Shown here: positions 37,212 through 49,794 of the stretch, piece by piece
Numbering within the stretch: the first letter of the stretch is position 1
Layout of the letters: every line of letters starts with the position of its first letter
Origin: Sweltsa coloradensis
Lineage: Eukaryota; Arthropoda; Insecta; Plecoptera; Chloroperlidae
Assembly (NCBI GenBank): GCA_024449915.1
Contig: JAMZAV010000107.1
Coordinates: 186,001-250,000, forward strand
DNA: 64,000 bases
Direction of reading: 5' to 3'
The notes under the pieces: generated by a model
The model's database searches: none
What the model was told of the DNA's origin: nothing
Seen by the model: only the letters and a program-made list of their open reading frames with translations
Translations under genes and position numbers: made by a program

Positions 37212-38750
37212 GGTACCTGGTATTTCAAATGAAGGTCTATAAATGATGAGTTTTAGATTTAGCTTTTCTAACATCCAATGGCTAACATTAAAACATTACT
37301 GGTTTGGGTAGTTTGGAAAATGTGCATTAAAAATAAGCTTGCACAATATTAGATTGTTACGATTAGGAGTAGATCCTGCATTGAATAGAGAGCGGTAGAT
37401 AACCCAGTTGTGCATAGGGCCTATATTTGGCTATTGCCAGGCACAGTCGTACATTTGTTTTGATAGCTCCGAGAAAACATGTGTAATTCGATTACAAAGG
37501 TCTCCATTTATCTTCAATAAGTTTCCGCGAACGGCCGCTATGGAGCACAGGTCCTTGGTCGGCTTAGCAATTAAAACAATGACAGTACGGTATGTGATTC
37601 ACTCTCTGACTGTGTTTGATCTACCAGCTTTGTTTAACTTTTAATTCGCGTGGAAAGTGCTGAAGCTCATGTTAGAGCGAGAGCGAGACAGAGGGAGATG
37701 TAAGCCTACTGTTTCATGTCAAAGGTATTATGTAGGTAGGTCTATCAAAGCTATAAGGTGATTCTGATGAGTCCATATTTAACATGGCCCTGTTTTAAAA
37801 CAAGCATGGAATAAGTGAAACTTTTCGAAATATTGCTACATAATAAAACTTATTTTCCTACCTAAGAGCGGTATTAAGTTCAATTAATTGTTAAATAAGC
37901 ATGAAATCCATGTCGTTTGTGGTTAATTGATTGTACGTGCAGGTCCTTATGAGGTTCAACTAACATCTTCTCTCAGTTAGACCAACCTTTACGAGTCATC
38001 ACAGCCCAATTTTTTTTTAAAGCGGAGAGTTGGCAACTCTCGAAATAACATGCACGCAGGGAGGCTAACAGCAATGTTGATCCATATCTAATCTAATCTA
38101 CATGCATATCTAGTTATCTCGCCTCGAAGTGGCACTGTCAGTGTCATGTCTGCTTGACTTCGAACCGCTTGGCTCTGGGTTCCGTCCTCGAAACTACTAA
38201 CGACGCGACCATGTTTTGCTCAACTTGTAGTTCAATGGCGTTGTTCATCGTTGCAGATAACATTACTTGAAACTTCCCCCCGATCCGCCGGTTTGAAAAG
38301 TAATACAATTTATCTGTCTTGCTGCATGGAAACTAGGAACGTGTTCACAAGTGAATCTAGTTAATTGAATTCAAGTTCTAAAACGTTGCTGTGCGAATAA
38401 AGAACATCGGCAATGAATAAATTAAACCTTCGTTATTTTTAATCAGGAAATTTGTTTGCACCTTTATTATTGCCTCATTTACGAATTAACTAGATATAAT
38501 TTTATTCATAACATTAATTTGAATGTGTGTGTTTGTTTTGGTTTGTACCGTTATAAAAATACGGACACTACATGAAGAGGTTGTTGTAAGCCAAGTTAGA
38601 TGTAGAATTGAATGGCAAATATGAATCATTATGTATTTTAATGCATTTTTTACAAGCACTTGTATGGGTATAGGTCTATACCCAAATTTGGGAATGTCGA
38701 AAAATGATAAAGTATAAAATAAACCGTTTTTTTTCATTTAAGTATCCTTG
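37212..38750. other. Non-coding stretch
   Basis: No exon recognised. A GC-richer patch at 38110-38300 has no clear signal. Confidence 0.4.
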
Positions 38751-39018
38751 TTGGTGGAGGTGCCGGGTTGAAAATCTCTTCATTGTGTGGGAATAGACAC
38801 CCGCACCTGACCCCCAGGGTCACCAAAAAAACTATGTATAATAATATCCTTGTTGTGTTGAAGAGAAGTGTAAACAAAAAATATTGCATTTTAATCGAAG
38901 GCCATGTTCGGTTTTTATCGTAAGATGGACACATCACGTAATGGATATATGGGAGGACGGACGGACAGACAAGTGGGCAGAAGTGTTGCATATAATATAC
39001 CTGAGCTTCGCTTTCTAA
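38751..39018 (-). repeat. E-family element copy E8 (truncated)
   Basis: It begins with TTGGTGGAGGTGCCGGGT at 38751-38768. Internal landmarks on the minus strand are TTGGTGACCCTGGGGGT, CCGAACATGGCC and TGTCTGTCCGTCC. The usual CTTCGCTCCCTA end is absent, so the element stops at the GGTGGAGG motif. Confidence 0.55.
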
Positions 39019-40496
39019 TTTATCAAATGTTTGTAAGAGTATAACATTAATTCTCAACTATTTGTATTGCAATCTGTTATAAGGGGTGATCAGAATGGAA
39101 ATTTATTTCTATTACATTGTAGTGCATGTTTAGTTGTATAGGTTAAATTTTTCTGTAATTCAGGTAAACATCATACTCTTACAAGTATGTTTACCTCTAT
39201 TAAACATTAACTAAAACAGCGACGAGTGTGTATCCCGTTATTAGCATGCCTATTTGTGATTTTCGAAGTCTATTAAGATGAAGTATGAACATTGTTGCTA
39301 TAAGAAAACAACCTATGCAAAATGTAAGAAACCCCAGTCTGATATCAGTCTGGGTTTGGTTTGGTGTATTTGCTCAGATGCTTCTACTGCGCTTGCTATT
39401 TGAGAGTTGTCGTTAAACCCTAAACCAAAACAAATAGAATTCCGAGTAAATATCGAACCCGGCGCTATACCCATGGGATTCGGAGACGCAAATAGCAGAA
39501 CTACTATATATAGGATTTTATATTTTCTCCAATACACAATAAGTCTGCAGTTTTTCACGGATGGCATACTTGTAAAAATTAGTCGAAAGTTCAACCAGTG
39601 ATGTTAAATATTGAAAATCATGCATGCTCATCAATACTTGTGCTGTACACGGAGAAACAATGCAACTTGTAAGAAAGCAGAGAAACACGTCTCAATCATC
39701 TGGCGGAACGCAACATGAATGTTTGCTATAATATATCGATAGTGTCAGCTCGTTAGCTCTAGCCAATGGTATATTATTGCCTTTTTTACAGTAGGATACA
39801 ATTTTAAATTAGATATACCATTCAGTTCCAAGTATTTTTCAAACTATTCACAATTCGTGCTCTTGCGTAAGTTACGTATATTAACAGCAAGTTTCGTAAA
39901 TGATTTACTTGCCTTTGAAAGTAACTTTTAAGTGTTTAGATTCCATATGAAAAAATATGAAAAGAAAACTCAAAGAAACTGTTTTTAAAAGTGAACTATA
40001 AATAACAAAAGCTACTAAAAACCATAAAAACAAGTTACTTTTCAAGAAAATTGTCAGGAAGAGAGGCAGTTTTTCAAAATGATAGACAATAACCTAACAA
40101 GAAGAGAAAAACCTTTTATTTTTTAAATCGCTGTAATGGCAAGTATAGTAATAAAGTAACCGGAAATAGATACATTAAGAGAAAGGCGGCATGTTCATTT
40201 TACACACTTTCACATTTCTCAGACAATTTTAATCGCATCTATTTGTGATTTTATAGAATTGTGAAAAATTTATTATGAAGGCTTTATCATACCACTTTTC
40301 AATTAATTGTTTATAGAAAAAACAAAACACAAATAACTACGCATTTTCTGATTGATCTATGATAAATATTGAAAATATGATATGATAGGGGCCTAGATGT
40401 CCTTCATTATCAAGAATGCCAAGTTGTATTAAGATGCAATGGTTTATGGCTGCAGTACAAGGAACGCGATGCACGTCAAATAACACCGGCTTCCTC
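39019..40496. other. Non-coding stretch
   Basis: No gene seen. A repeated CAGTCTG string around 39338-39355 is minor. Confidence 0.4.
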
Positions 40497-41851
40497 AGGG
40501 GTATTCACCCGCTAAACTCAAAAATTATATTTCATTCAGGTTTAACTAGTTATGAATTTAGAAATCAACAGAAAAATTATTGGGTCCACCTTGACCCGGC
40601 AAAAAATGTCAAACTTGGTATTTTTCGAGCAAGGTACCATCGACAAAAATTTCCCATAAGAAATAACATGGGGTCGATCTTTATGCCCCGTGACTTTGGG
40701 GGATTTTGATCTAAAAAAAAATACTGACCATTATTGACGTACTCGACTGCCTTTTCTGTAAATCCTCTTTATTTTGTATTGTAATTTGGGCAAGTGGTTC
40801 GGTCAAAATATGCTGAATAGTGATTACCAAGAAGGGGTATGATTTTGGAATGCATATTTTTGCGTGTTTGAGTGTATTTGTGCACAGTTTCAAGGCACGA
40901 CGTAAAAAAGTGCCATTTTAGATTGATATGATGCTTTAGTATCTATGTGGAACAAAAAAGAGCATATTAGAGCCGATTTAAAAAATTTCCCAAAACGCCA
41001 TTTTTCGCAAATTTCATGATATTTTTTTTAAATTCGTGTAAAATCACAGTTACTACAAATATTTTTTTATACGGTCATTTCAGTGTAGTTTTATTCTATA
41101 GCTAAAGATGTGCGAAAATTGTGAGAACGAAAATCGCGATTTTTTCAAAGTTGCATAATCCCTTCAAATTCAGTTTGCACATGAATTACCTGAATTGTGA
41201 TTGAATGGTACCATCTTCCAATTCGCGAATTTTCGCGATATTTTAGTTGATACTGCGAACTAGTGGCGAAATTAGCAATTATGTCTTTAAACGCGAATTA
41301 GGTCACGAAATTTCAATTTTTTCAAAGTTTTGGTGGAGGTGCCGGGTAGGTAGTCGAAATTAAATTAATCCTGACTGGTACATATGGTGGAGGTGCCGGG
41401 TCATAAAACGAGATTGTGAGATCGTAATAATCGTTTGTACGCGAGTAAGCTCAAAATATTTAATATCAAAATAACGATATTATGAAAAAATTCATCGTAT
41501 CGTATCGTAATTTTGGTGGAGGTGCCGGGTAGTCTAAATTAATTCTGGTAAACACTGTCAGAAACTTTGAAAATTGAAGGCTAAAATTGAGCTTAAAATT
41601 AACTCTCATTCTCACTCTCATGTGCTTGTTTTTTTTAAAATTAATCATAAATTATTGTCCTGGAATTTGTGATACTGATAATTTGAAACTATGTTTTTTT
41701 TAAAGTTGTGCATTATCAAATTGTTTTTTGTAAATAAAAAAATTGTGAATTTTTACTTTTAAGGTGCGAATTTTCATGCTAAAAAAACATTTTTGTACAT
41801 CTCTAGCTATAGCTTATGTGGTAAAAAATTATATTTTGGGGTAATAGCCCC
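40497..41851 (-). mobile_element. Y element copy Y-B, split by hAT-3
   Basis: This is the reverse complement of Y-A, with ends AGGGGTATT at 40497 and TAGCCCC at 41851. The element is colinear except for a 703-bp hAT-like insertion plus its 8-bp duplication. What is left is about 644 bp, matching Y-A. The open frame at 40416-40709 lies partly within it and is not a gene. Confidence 0.7.
41103..41805. mobile_element. Non-autonomous hAT-like transposon hAT-3 in Y-B
   Basis: The ends are TAAAGATGTGCGAAAATTG and, inverted, TAGAGATGTACAAAAATG. They are flanked by TCTATAGC (41095-41102) and GCTATAGC (41806-41813), agreeing at seven of eight bases. Terminal TAGAGATGT is a common hAT-type end. Three copies of TGGTGGAGGTGCCGGGT sit inside (41330, 41385 and 41513). 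Each is followed by short related sequence (the first and last by TAGTC.AAATTAA), so part of the element is a degenerate tandem repeat. There is no transposase. Confidence 0.75.
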
Positions 41852-42347
41852 GGCTATTCGACCGCATTTATCTATTTTCCCAAATATGCTACCAAGTCAA
41901 AATATAGTGAATGGCTTCGAAACCTGGCTATATTAGAAAATCAAAACTTAAAAACAATCGGATCGGGCACACAGCAAATATCGCCTCTTCAAAATAATTT
42001 CAAACTTCAATTCGCCCAAGCACACCATTCAACGTAGGTAGTTGGTTTGGTTTTCTAGAGGCTGACTGGGAGAAAAATGATATTTTTTACAATTGTGTGT
42101 TTAATTGTAAAAAAAATCTTTTCTTTTAGTCAGCCTCTAGAAAACCAGTTACACAACTACCTACGTTGAATGGTGTGCTTGGGCGAATTGAAGTTTGAAA
42201 TTATTTTGAAGAGGCGATATTTGGCGTGTGCCCGATCAGATTTTTTAAAATTGATTTTCTAATATAGCCATGCAGGTTTCGGAGCCATTCACTATATTTT
42301 GACTAGGTAGCATATTTGGGAAAATAGAAAAACGCATTCGAATAGCC
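41852..42347. repeat. Foldback element FB-4 (about 0.5 kb)
   Basis: GGCTATTCG at 41852 is mirrored by CGAATAGCC ending at 42347. The arms of about 230 bp share TTTTCCCAAATATGCTACC, CACCATTCAACGTAGGTAGT and CTAGAGGCTGACT. The centre is an A/T-rich loop near 42085-42125. The element lies against the end of Y-B, so its own target site cannot be separated. It would fold into a long hairpin if transcribed. Confidence 0.85.
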
Positions 42348-45300
42348 TTTAAGAAATATCAATGAGCTATCTAATGGTATTCAATCTAAAAAATTACATC
42401 CTCATGAATTATATTGTGTCACAAAAGTTTACAAAAGGTAAACTTCATTGCTTCGATCTCAACCTGAATGTTTACGTTCTGTCACGATGGTGTATCCCCT
42501 TGCTACCATGTGTCCATATCTCTGGCAGGTAACTGATGGAACTATAATAAGATCCCATGCACCACCTAACTAAGCTGCATACATCATGCAAGGAAAAATA
42601 ACACCTTACGACGAGTATGAGGCCACAGCGATCCCACAGTCACGGTATAACAGCCGTCCGTGTTCACAGAGTGCATCGTAATTAGCAATAACACATTCTG
42701 AGAGCCTTATAAGTAAACACAACTACAAATCAATACCTACCGTGAAGTAATCGCTATAGAAACAATTAATTCAACTAATTGACTCATAACTGAGGTTAGC
42801 TCCAACCAACCCCAGGCAACCTTCATTGTTTGTGGTTTGAGGCTAGGCTTCTTCTTGTCTTGACACTCTAGTCTAGTGTATATAAAGCCACAAGAATAAC
42901 CAAACTCGTTTCCAGTGAGTAATTTTCTGGACAAGGCGCTACGACAGCAACACACTTAAGAAGGTGGGTCTTAAGTAATTTATTACGTAGAAAAGCTAAT
43001 GGTGGGAATCGCGGGATCGTCGTACGTATAATACAAGTACTCGGGCTGGAAGTGTGCCAATACAAGTTGTTTATTGTTATGAACAGACACATGAAAACCT
43101 CACAAACCCGAGTGATAAAGTTACCATGTATAGGTTTCACGGCGAAATCTCCGACGTTTCGCATATGCGGCCATGCTCCATGAAAGTTCAAACCGACGTT
43201 TATTGTGTTTCTCCTTGTGACAGTCTATGCTCATCAGCACCTACCTTATAAATAATATGATGATGCTTACTTAACATATAATTGCTTTGCTTCGTGCAAA
43301 GTACTCAATATTTAATGCAGTTATATTAATTAGAACATTACGCTACTTACGTAACACGGAGACTGTCGCTGTAAATGAGAGTGTTTTGTGCACGACAGTG
43401 TATTTAATCTTCATACGACATATAACTTCATATCATCTAGTTCTAGATGTAACAAGTTTGGCCTACAGCATTTTTACCTAATTTTTCTTTCCCACGTATG
43501 TTGACACGCCGTGTTTTGGTTATTTTGTTAATCGGTTTTTTTTAAGGGGAACACAACACCCAGGCCAGGTGCAATATGAAAAATGCATTATACAAACTAA
43601 CCAGGATAATACTTTGTGAGCATGCTAGCGGTGTCTCAACGCTACCCATGGTTTCGGTGCGTCGAGAGTGTTGTCGACTATACTCGGCATCTAAGGTCGG
43701 TGTACGCAATCGTCACGCACAGATTGGTGTTTTCTGAAAAACTTGATCATTCATCATCTTGAATAACAAAATATTGTGTTTTTTTACCCCCTGGAAAAGA
43801 AGTTGAAGTTGAGAAAAAGCAACCGAAATTAACCGTTGACACTCAAAAAACGACTTTAAATCCGTCTATTTATGTGATCCTTTTGTTAATTTAAACCACA
43901 AAAAATTCCAACTCGTTTGGACTGTATAACGGGCGATTGGAAGCCGTCAAAGTTTCATATTTATGAAGGGGAAATTCCCGGGAATATCATTTTGAAATTT
44001 TGGTTAGAGTGCGTTTCGTGTTTTACCACACTTTTTGCATTAGTATGTACTCGTGGACGGTGGATTGAAGGAGGCGTTTGTTATTCCTGCTGCGTGCTAT
44101 AGAAGAAGTTCACACATACAAATTATATTATTTTAAAACGAAAACAAAAGTTAGCTTACGAATGGGGTAAATATTATATTTTCTTGTTCACCACCGTGCT
44201 TCTGCAGTGTTTACTGTGTGCGATAGCTGCTTCATAAAGCAATGTTCATTATACTTCACTAAGCGCTCCCCACATATGACTTGTTGAACACGGCAGCAGA
44301 TATCAAACACTCCTTGGTAGTAACTTGAGGGGAGTGTCAATAGCGCAGGGACGAGCATAATGCTTGTTCACGGTGCGTAAATCTTATTAGCGCTTCAAAA
44401 TCATGCACCCTTCAAATAGTGTTGTTTTCCTAAATGATGTTTTAATTTTACAACCAACTGAGATGTAGTTTAATATAGGGTTTACATTTACGCGACGGAA
44501 AGTGTAGCAAGACGATAAGCAGTGATTCGCAAATAATGATGATGAGTTGCAGAGCATGGGTCAGGACTGGTCAGGTCACATGTATGAAGCACCATGTGAA
44601 AGATGGAGACAGAATAGTAGAGATAACACAAAACAAAGAGATGACACGATCTGAGAGCGCCTTGCGTCACAGTGAAGCCACCTTTAGCAATCCGAAGATT
44701 TATTTCGGGTGTGTGAATTGCTGTTAGCCATGTTTGTTAGGTTGGTATGCTATCATGGAGTGGAGATGTAATCCTCTAGCGTGTCATAATAATTTATAAG
44801 CTTTATATTAACTTTAATTTACTTTACATAAGTATTTAAATATTTAGTTAATAAAGAGTAGGAACTTTCCAGATGTGAGGTATACGTGGAAAAGAGCGGA
44901 TTTCCATGCCATCCTTACGGGTTTTGTTGGAGACCATTAAATTTGTTTAAAATATACTAAAAAACGCTACTTTCGATCGTGTTGAAAGAAGCGTGAGCAA
45001 CTGAAGTGGATCTAAGACCAATCCAAATGTGTTTTTGTTTTTGTTTTAATAACAGGTCTGTTGATTAATCTTCGCTAGCATCATAAATTTGTATCTGTAT
45101 CTTCTCGCGGATCCAAATAGTCGTATATAATTAAAGGTTATTATATAACGCTACATTTTATAACATTTTAATCTAGATGACGATTCAATGATAAAACAAG
45201 GTCTTAATTTGTTTACGATTTTACTATTACTATACTACTCGTACCTTATAATTATAAAATACTAAATGAGTTCGTGAGCAAGGTTGTGAAAGGATAAAAG

Positions 45301-45869
45301 TTTAGCATATTTTTACATCACTGTCATATTGAATGTCTTATTAAATATGATTCAAGCAAACATTAAATGGCTATTCAGCCAGTTGCTGCTCATAGTTTGC
45401 CCACTCGGTACAACATAGCCTACACAGCTATCCCCAGTCTATGATGCTGTATGCATCCTTGCTATCACTTCTAGTTTCGTAAAAGCAAACGAAAGAAAAC
45501 TAGTCTCGAGACCTCTTACCTCGCACAGCAAGCAGCATAAAAATAAATTCGTAAACGCCAAAATGAGATCCAACCAGCGTGGCGAACAATTCATTAGAAG
45601 AGTCCTTTATGAGGAAAGTGGCATTGTTAAATCCAGCCGTGTAGGTTCCCACCTTCTTTTAATATCGTGGGGACTCGGCTTCAATTAGCGTAATCAGTCC
45701 CGCTGTATGAGGGTACATTGAATGAGTGCTTGTATGAATAACCAATGAGCATCGTATATCTCTCTCTCTGCTCTAGTATGAGTTGCGGAGTAAGCACGGA
45801 CACAGTAGTCTCGGGTCTCTGTACGAGCTAGCCAGACCGCCACACCACATGATAACCAGCGCTACAGCA
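42348..45869. other. Long non-coding stretch
   Basis: No exon recognised. The 107-residue minus-strand frame at 42868-43191 shows no domain. TTAAGGGGAACACAACACCC near 43543 resembles a transposon end, but no partner end was found. Confidence 0.4.
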
Positions 45870-45891
45870 TGTGTGTGTGTGTGTGTGTGTG
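45870..45891. repeat. (GT)n microsatellite
   Basis: About ten uninterrupted TG dinucleotides. Confidence 0.9.
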
Positions 45892-47116
45892 CAGTGTGAC
45901 CGTTGAATTAATTCCACTTCATAAGAATGTAATATATAAATAAACCATCCAAACGTGTTTCATCAGTCGGATTTAAACCCCTTCGATGGGAATAGAAGAG
46001 AAGGATAATTAAATTATACATTTACATTTCCCTTGACTGTGGCACCTTTTCTTTCAAATGTTATTTAAATTCTTGCATTTTTCCAGTTTCACTTTCCTTC
46101 TGTTATCGCGTGCATCTCCTCCTCTCCTCCCCCCCCCCCCCCCACCCCCGTGGGACACGGGAATACAGGGCTGGGACAAGGCACGTTTTCGTGCCTACCC
46201 TTACTAATTGCAGATAAAGTTTCAAGTTATCCACTTTGAAGTAAAATTACTTCGACAATTACTTTTTATGGCCACTCTATTGTGTCTTCAATATACCTAT
46301 AGTTTGTTATCGTTTTGTTGTATCGAATAAGTTGATTTTCCCTTCGTCAACAACAATTGGTAATGCGCTGCAAGTGCAGCTTCTCAAATTCTAACATGTA
46401 TAAGTTGTGAAAGTATAGAGTCCAATACTATATTACCCATCATCATGGCCTATTCATCAAATACTTATTAGAAAAATGATGAATAGTTATGTAATTTGCC
46501 TATCCATCTAAAGTGAACTGCAAGGATTTATATGTTTTGAGTTGGGAGATGGGAATAACTGTGTGTGTGTGTGCGACTCGATTGAGTCGTGCCTATGACT
46601 GCCAAGCTATATTCTATAGATTATAAATAGATCGATATACCGTAGCTTTGTATAATATACGTGCAAAAAAATTACAAAAACGAAAGTACTTCCTGTTACT
46701 GTTCTGTCGGTTGATGCTATTTTCGCCGACTCTCCCTCGCTTATGTCCGACCGCTGGCTGGATTCACAACACAGAGCTGGTGCGAGGGAGTGAGAGAGAG
46801 AGAGGGGGATGTTTGTCGCTGTATGACGATATTTCCAGGCCTCGGAATAATTTACCCGGCGACAAATTTCTCTTGTGCGATGGTGTTACGAGCGAGTCTC
46901 GACTGCTATTTATTTAGCGACCCGTCACGTACTTGTCAGTTGTCCCTACTTTAGTCGTCCACCTGGAATTACAACATCCCTATATCTACTAACATTTCTG
47001 ACAGAAACTTACAAGTGCTTAGAATATCATATTGGTGTAACAATGTGTCTACATCATATTATTTTGATCATTAGTGATTGATTGTCTGTTGTATTATTCC
47101 AGACAAATGCGCTATT
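45892..47116. other. Non-coding stretch
   Basis: A C-run at about 46129-46143 and short (TG)n and (GA)n runs. The 89-residue frame at 46648-46917 is in a GC-richer patch but has no recognised domain. Confidence 0.4.
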
Positions 47117-47385
47117 TAGGGGAGCGATCTCTTCTATACCCATCCACCTTTGCTGTCTGTCCGTCTGTCTGTGTGTGTAACGTCTCACGATAGCAACCGA
47201 ACATGACGTGAGTTATTGTTTGACATAACCCTTCAACAAGAATGATACCGAAGTTGTTAGTGATCCTTGAATTCATGGATAGTCTCAACCAAAAGCGAGA
47301 AATTATTTCAACCCGACACCTCCACCAACAATATTAAGGGATACAACGTTGTATATACTTTCCTAGGGGTAAGCTTCGCTCCCTA
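47117..47385 (+). mobile_element. E-family element copy E3
   Basis: It starts TAGGGGAGCGATC and ends AAGCTTCGCTCCCTA, short inverted ends also seen at 60268-60585. Inside, in order, are TCTGTCCGTCTGTCTG, CCGAACATGACG, CTTCAACAAGAATGAT and ACCCGACACCTCCACCAA, then ACGTTGTATA before the right end. The order is the same in copies at 38751 (-), 51752 (-), 60268 and 61851. Small size, inverted ends and no coding capacity suggest a MITE-like family. Target duplications were not resolved. Confidence 0.6.
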
Positions 47386-47755
47386 TACTTAATTACTCCC
47401 GTGCCGTTACTTGTTCATAAATTCTTGTTTTAGTGACGATATATGTGTTAATATCGCGTATGCCTATTATATACGGTGGGGCTAATAGCCATTTTGGGGT
47501 CCTATCACCATGTCTCTGCGAATTATTCGATAACCATGAAATAACTTTTTTTCTGAAATAATGATTATGTGCATTTATTAAATGTGCATCTGACTAGCGA
47601 TTACACAACTATTGTCAAAAGTCTTAACTTGTTTATCGAGTAGAATATTGTTTTGTTTTAAATAACTCTGTTTTGTAAACGTATTCTAATTATTCTAGTT
47701 TCTATTGGCAGGCTATATCCTATAGGACTTAACTGTGCCCTGAATGACCTGACTC
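47386..47755. other. Non-coding stretch
   Basis: Nothing recognised. Confidence 0.4.
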
Positions 47756-47763
47756 ACTGTTAT

Positions 47764-48514
47764 CAGAGTCGATAAAGAAGTTTCCCCGTTGGGGAGGTCC
47801 TCCAACTCCCTATACCGCCCTGGGTTAAATAAAAAGTCGGTTTTTGGCGTTTGGAATCTAACGTTCCGCGCGACATCTGTGTGACGATTGATGGAACTAC
47901 TTCAATAAAACTACGTCACTTTTCTACTAGTAGTTAACAGTCGATGACGACAAATGGGCGGAAACGTCAAAATATTAATACGATTGAATGTTGGCGAATT
48001 TTTTTGGAGTAAAGCAAACTATCTTTATTGATGAGGATATTTCTGATGGAGTAGACCTAAGCTTAGGACCTAGGCCGACAATATGTATTGTTCAAGATTT
48101 CGATTTGAATGCCAAGGGCGTACTTACGTCCTGAAAAACTGTATTGTGGCCTTGGGCCTAGGCTACACTTACGTCCGTTAGGCTTGAACAAGACATATCT
48201 CAAATTTTTCGCACGAAAATGTCAGTGACGCCTGCGCAACACTTTACAGTACAATAATAAAATCAAAAGTAAATCGTTTTAAAAGACTAAGGCCCAGGGC
48301 TAATATGATTGAAATAAAATTGAAGTTTGACGTTTCGTCTGTTACTTGTTGATTTCAGCGTCACTGCACATCGATAATCTACTGACCGTATTTAGCGTGC
48401 AGTGCTTTTATTAGTTTCACATTTAAGCCGCCCTCAGCGCGCAGAGCGTTAGATTCCGTTTTGACTTGGGAGTAAGGGGACCTCCCCAAAGGGGATACTT
48501 CTTTATCGACTCTG
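47764..48514. mobile_element. Non-autonomous hAT-like transposon hAT-2 (751 bp)
   Basis: The terminal inverted repeats start CAGAGTCGATAAAGAAGT and continue with TCCCC, GGGGAGGTCC and, further in, GGAATCTAACG (about 100 bp of interrupted similarity). They are flanked by identical 8-bp ACTGTTAT at 47756-47763 and 48515-48522. There is no transposase. CAG ends with an 8-bp duplication place it in the hAT superfamily, different in sequence from hAT-1 and hAT-3. Confidence 0.9.
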
Positions 48515-48522
48515 ACTGTTAT

Positions 48523-49794
48523 CATTAGAGTCAGTATTGAAGAATGTGTACAATGTCAGTAGGAGTTTTATTGATTCTTGGTTAACGAATTTATTTACTA
48601 TAGATCAATCAATGTATAGAAAAATGGTTGGTTTGTAGATTGTGTCTGCTTTATAGTGAATTGAAATATGGATTTATTTGGGGGGGGGGGGCTAGAACCA
48701 GGGCCCTAAACTCGCCACCTGCTATCATCCATTGTCTATGCCTAAACGGGCTCCTAGCATAATCTGGTAACATATTTTTATGATATTAACACGCTTGTGA
48801 GTGCATGTTTATAACGATTGCGTCTAGCACTAATGGATTTGTTTAGCTTCGTTTAATAATACCAAATTGCAATTGTTTTTGTATGTAATTATTACAAAAC
48901 TGTAAACTGTTAGTGAAAGATTTACCGATTTATTTTGTAACTTATGATTGCAGTCATTATATTCCAGATTTGTATTCATCGTTTGAAATTTAACGTCGTA
49001 AAACTTTGCTTCGCTTGGGGCTTCAAATTGATATCAAACGACAAGTTGTCCCTAAAGTGAGCTTATGCTTAGAAACCCTGTGATTATTAGTGGTCATATT
49101 GTTAATTACATTCATAGTATGTTTAGTGCTTTTTAAATACCGTTACTGTAAATTAGTGTTGAATTGCTTGATGACAGATACTTAACATAATTCTCTGTAC
49201 CTCTACCTATAACTGCTGGTTGAGTAGATAATAAATGCAACTTAATTTTCTTCTTCTCGCTTTTATAGAGACGCTTATGGGTGGTGAGTAGAAACTGATG
49301 GGCAGCCGGCCAGTATGTGTAATGGGCCCGGCATAATGGCGGCTAGTTGCTGATAAACGGGTCAGTTCTGCCCAATAAAAGTAGACATACTGGCCTTAGC
49401 CTGTTGACGGGCTGGAAGGAAAGGCCAAATCCGAAGATGTCATCTATTCGGAGTAAAATAATGCTGGAATTTTTTGTAGGAAACCTGCCCAGTGACAAAT
49501 ATTTATTATCTTCCATCAGGTGAGTAGGTAGTCTTCGAGTGAAAAAGCTGGAAGGGAATGTCCATTCCTCTTTTGGCTAAGGAAAACCTCTTAAAAATCA
49601 GTCAGTCAGTAAGTGGATTGCCAGTGACGAATATCGTGTCGATGACCACCTGAATAATGAGTCTCATACAAAAACAACTTTGTTTGTGGCCTCTTAACTC
49701 AATTAGCAAATGTCTAATGTGAAGTTTTCTGGTCTTAACCCAAGTCGGGGCCTACCCCACAAGAAAACGCTGCAATAGTCGTCAGCTACTATAG
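48523..49794. other. Non-coding stretch
   Basis: A G-run at about 48681-48690. The patch at 49260-49480 is GC-richer and contains the inverted pair GGCCAGTATGT / ACATACTGGCC (49308 and 49385). No convincing exon. Confidence 0.4.

Noticed and set aside
43540..43560. Possible transposon end TTAAGGGGAACACAACACCC
   Set aside because: No matching inverted end or target duplication was found within the following 2 kb.
49269..49283. 15-base microexon between a good acceptor and GTGAGTAG
   Set aside because: Acceptor-like and donor-like strings of this quality are expected by chance in AT-rich introns, and nothing links it to a reading frame.
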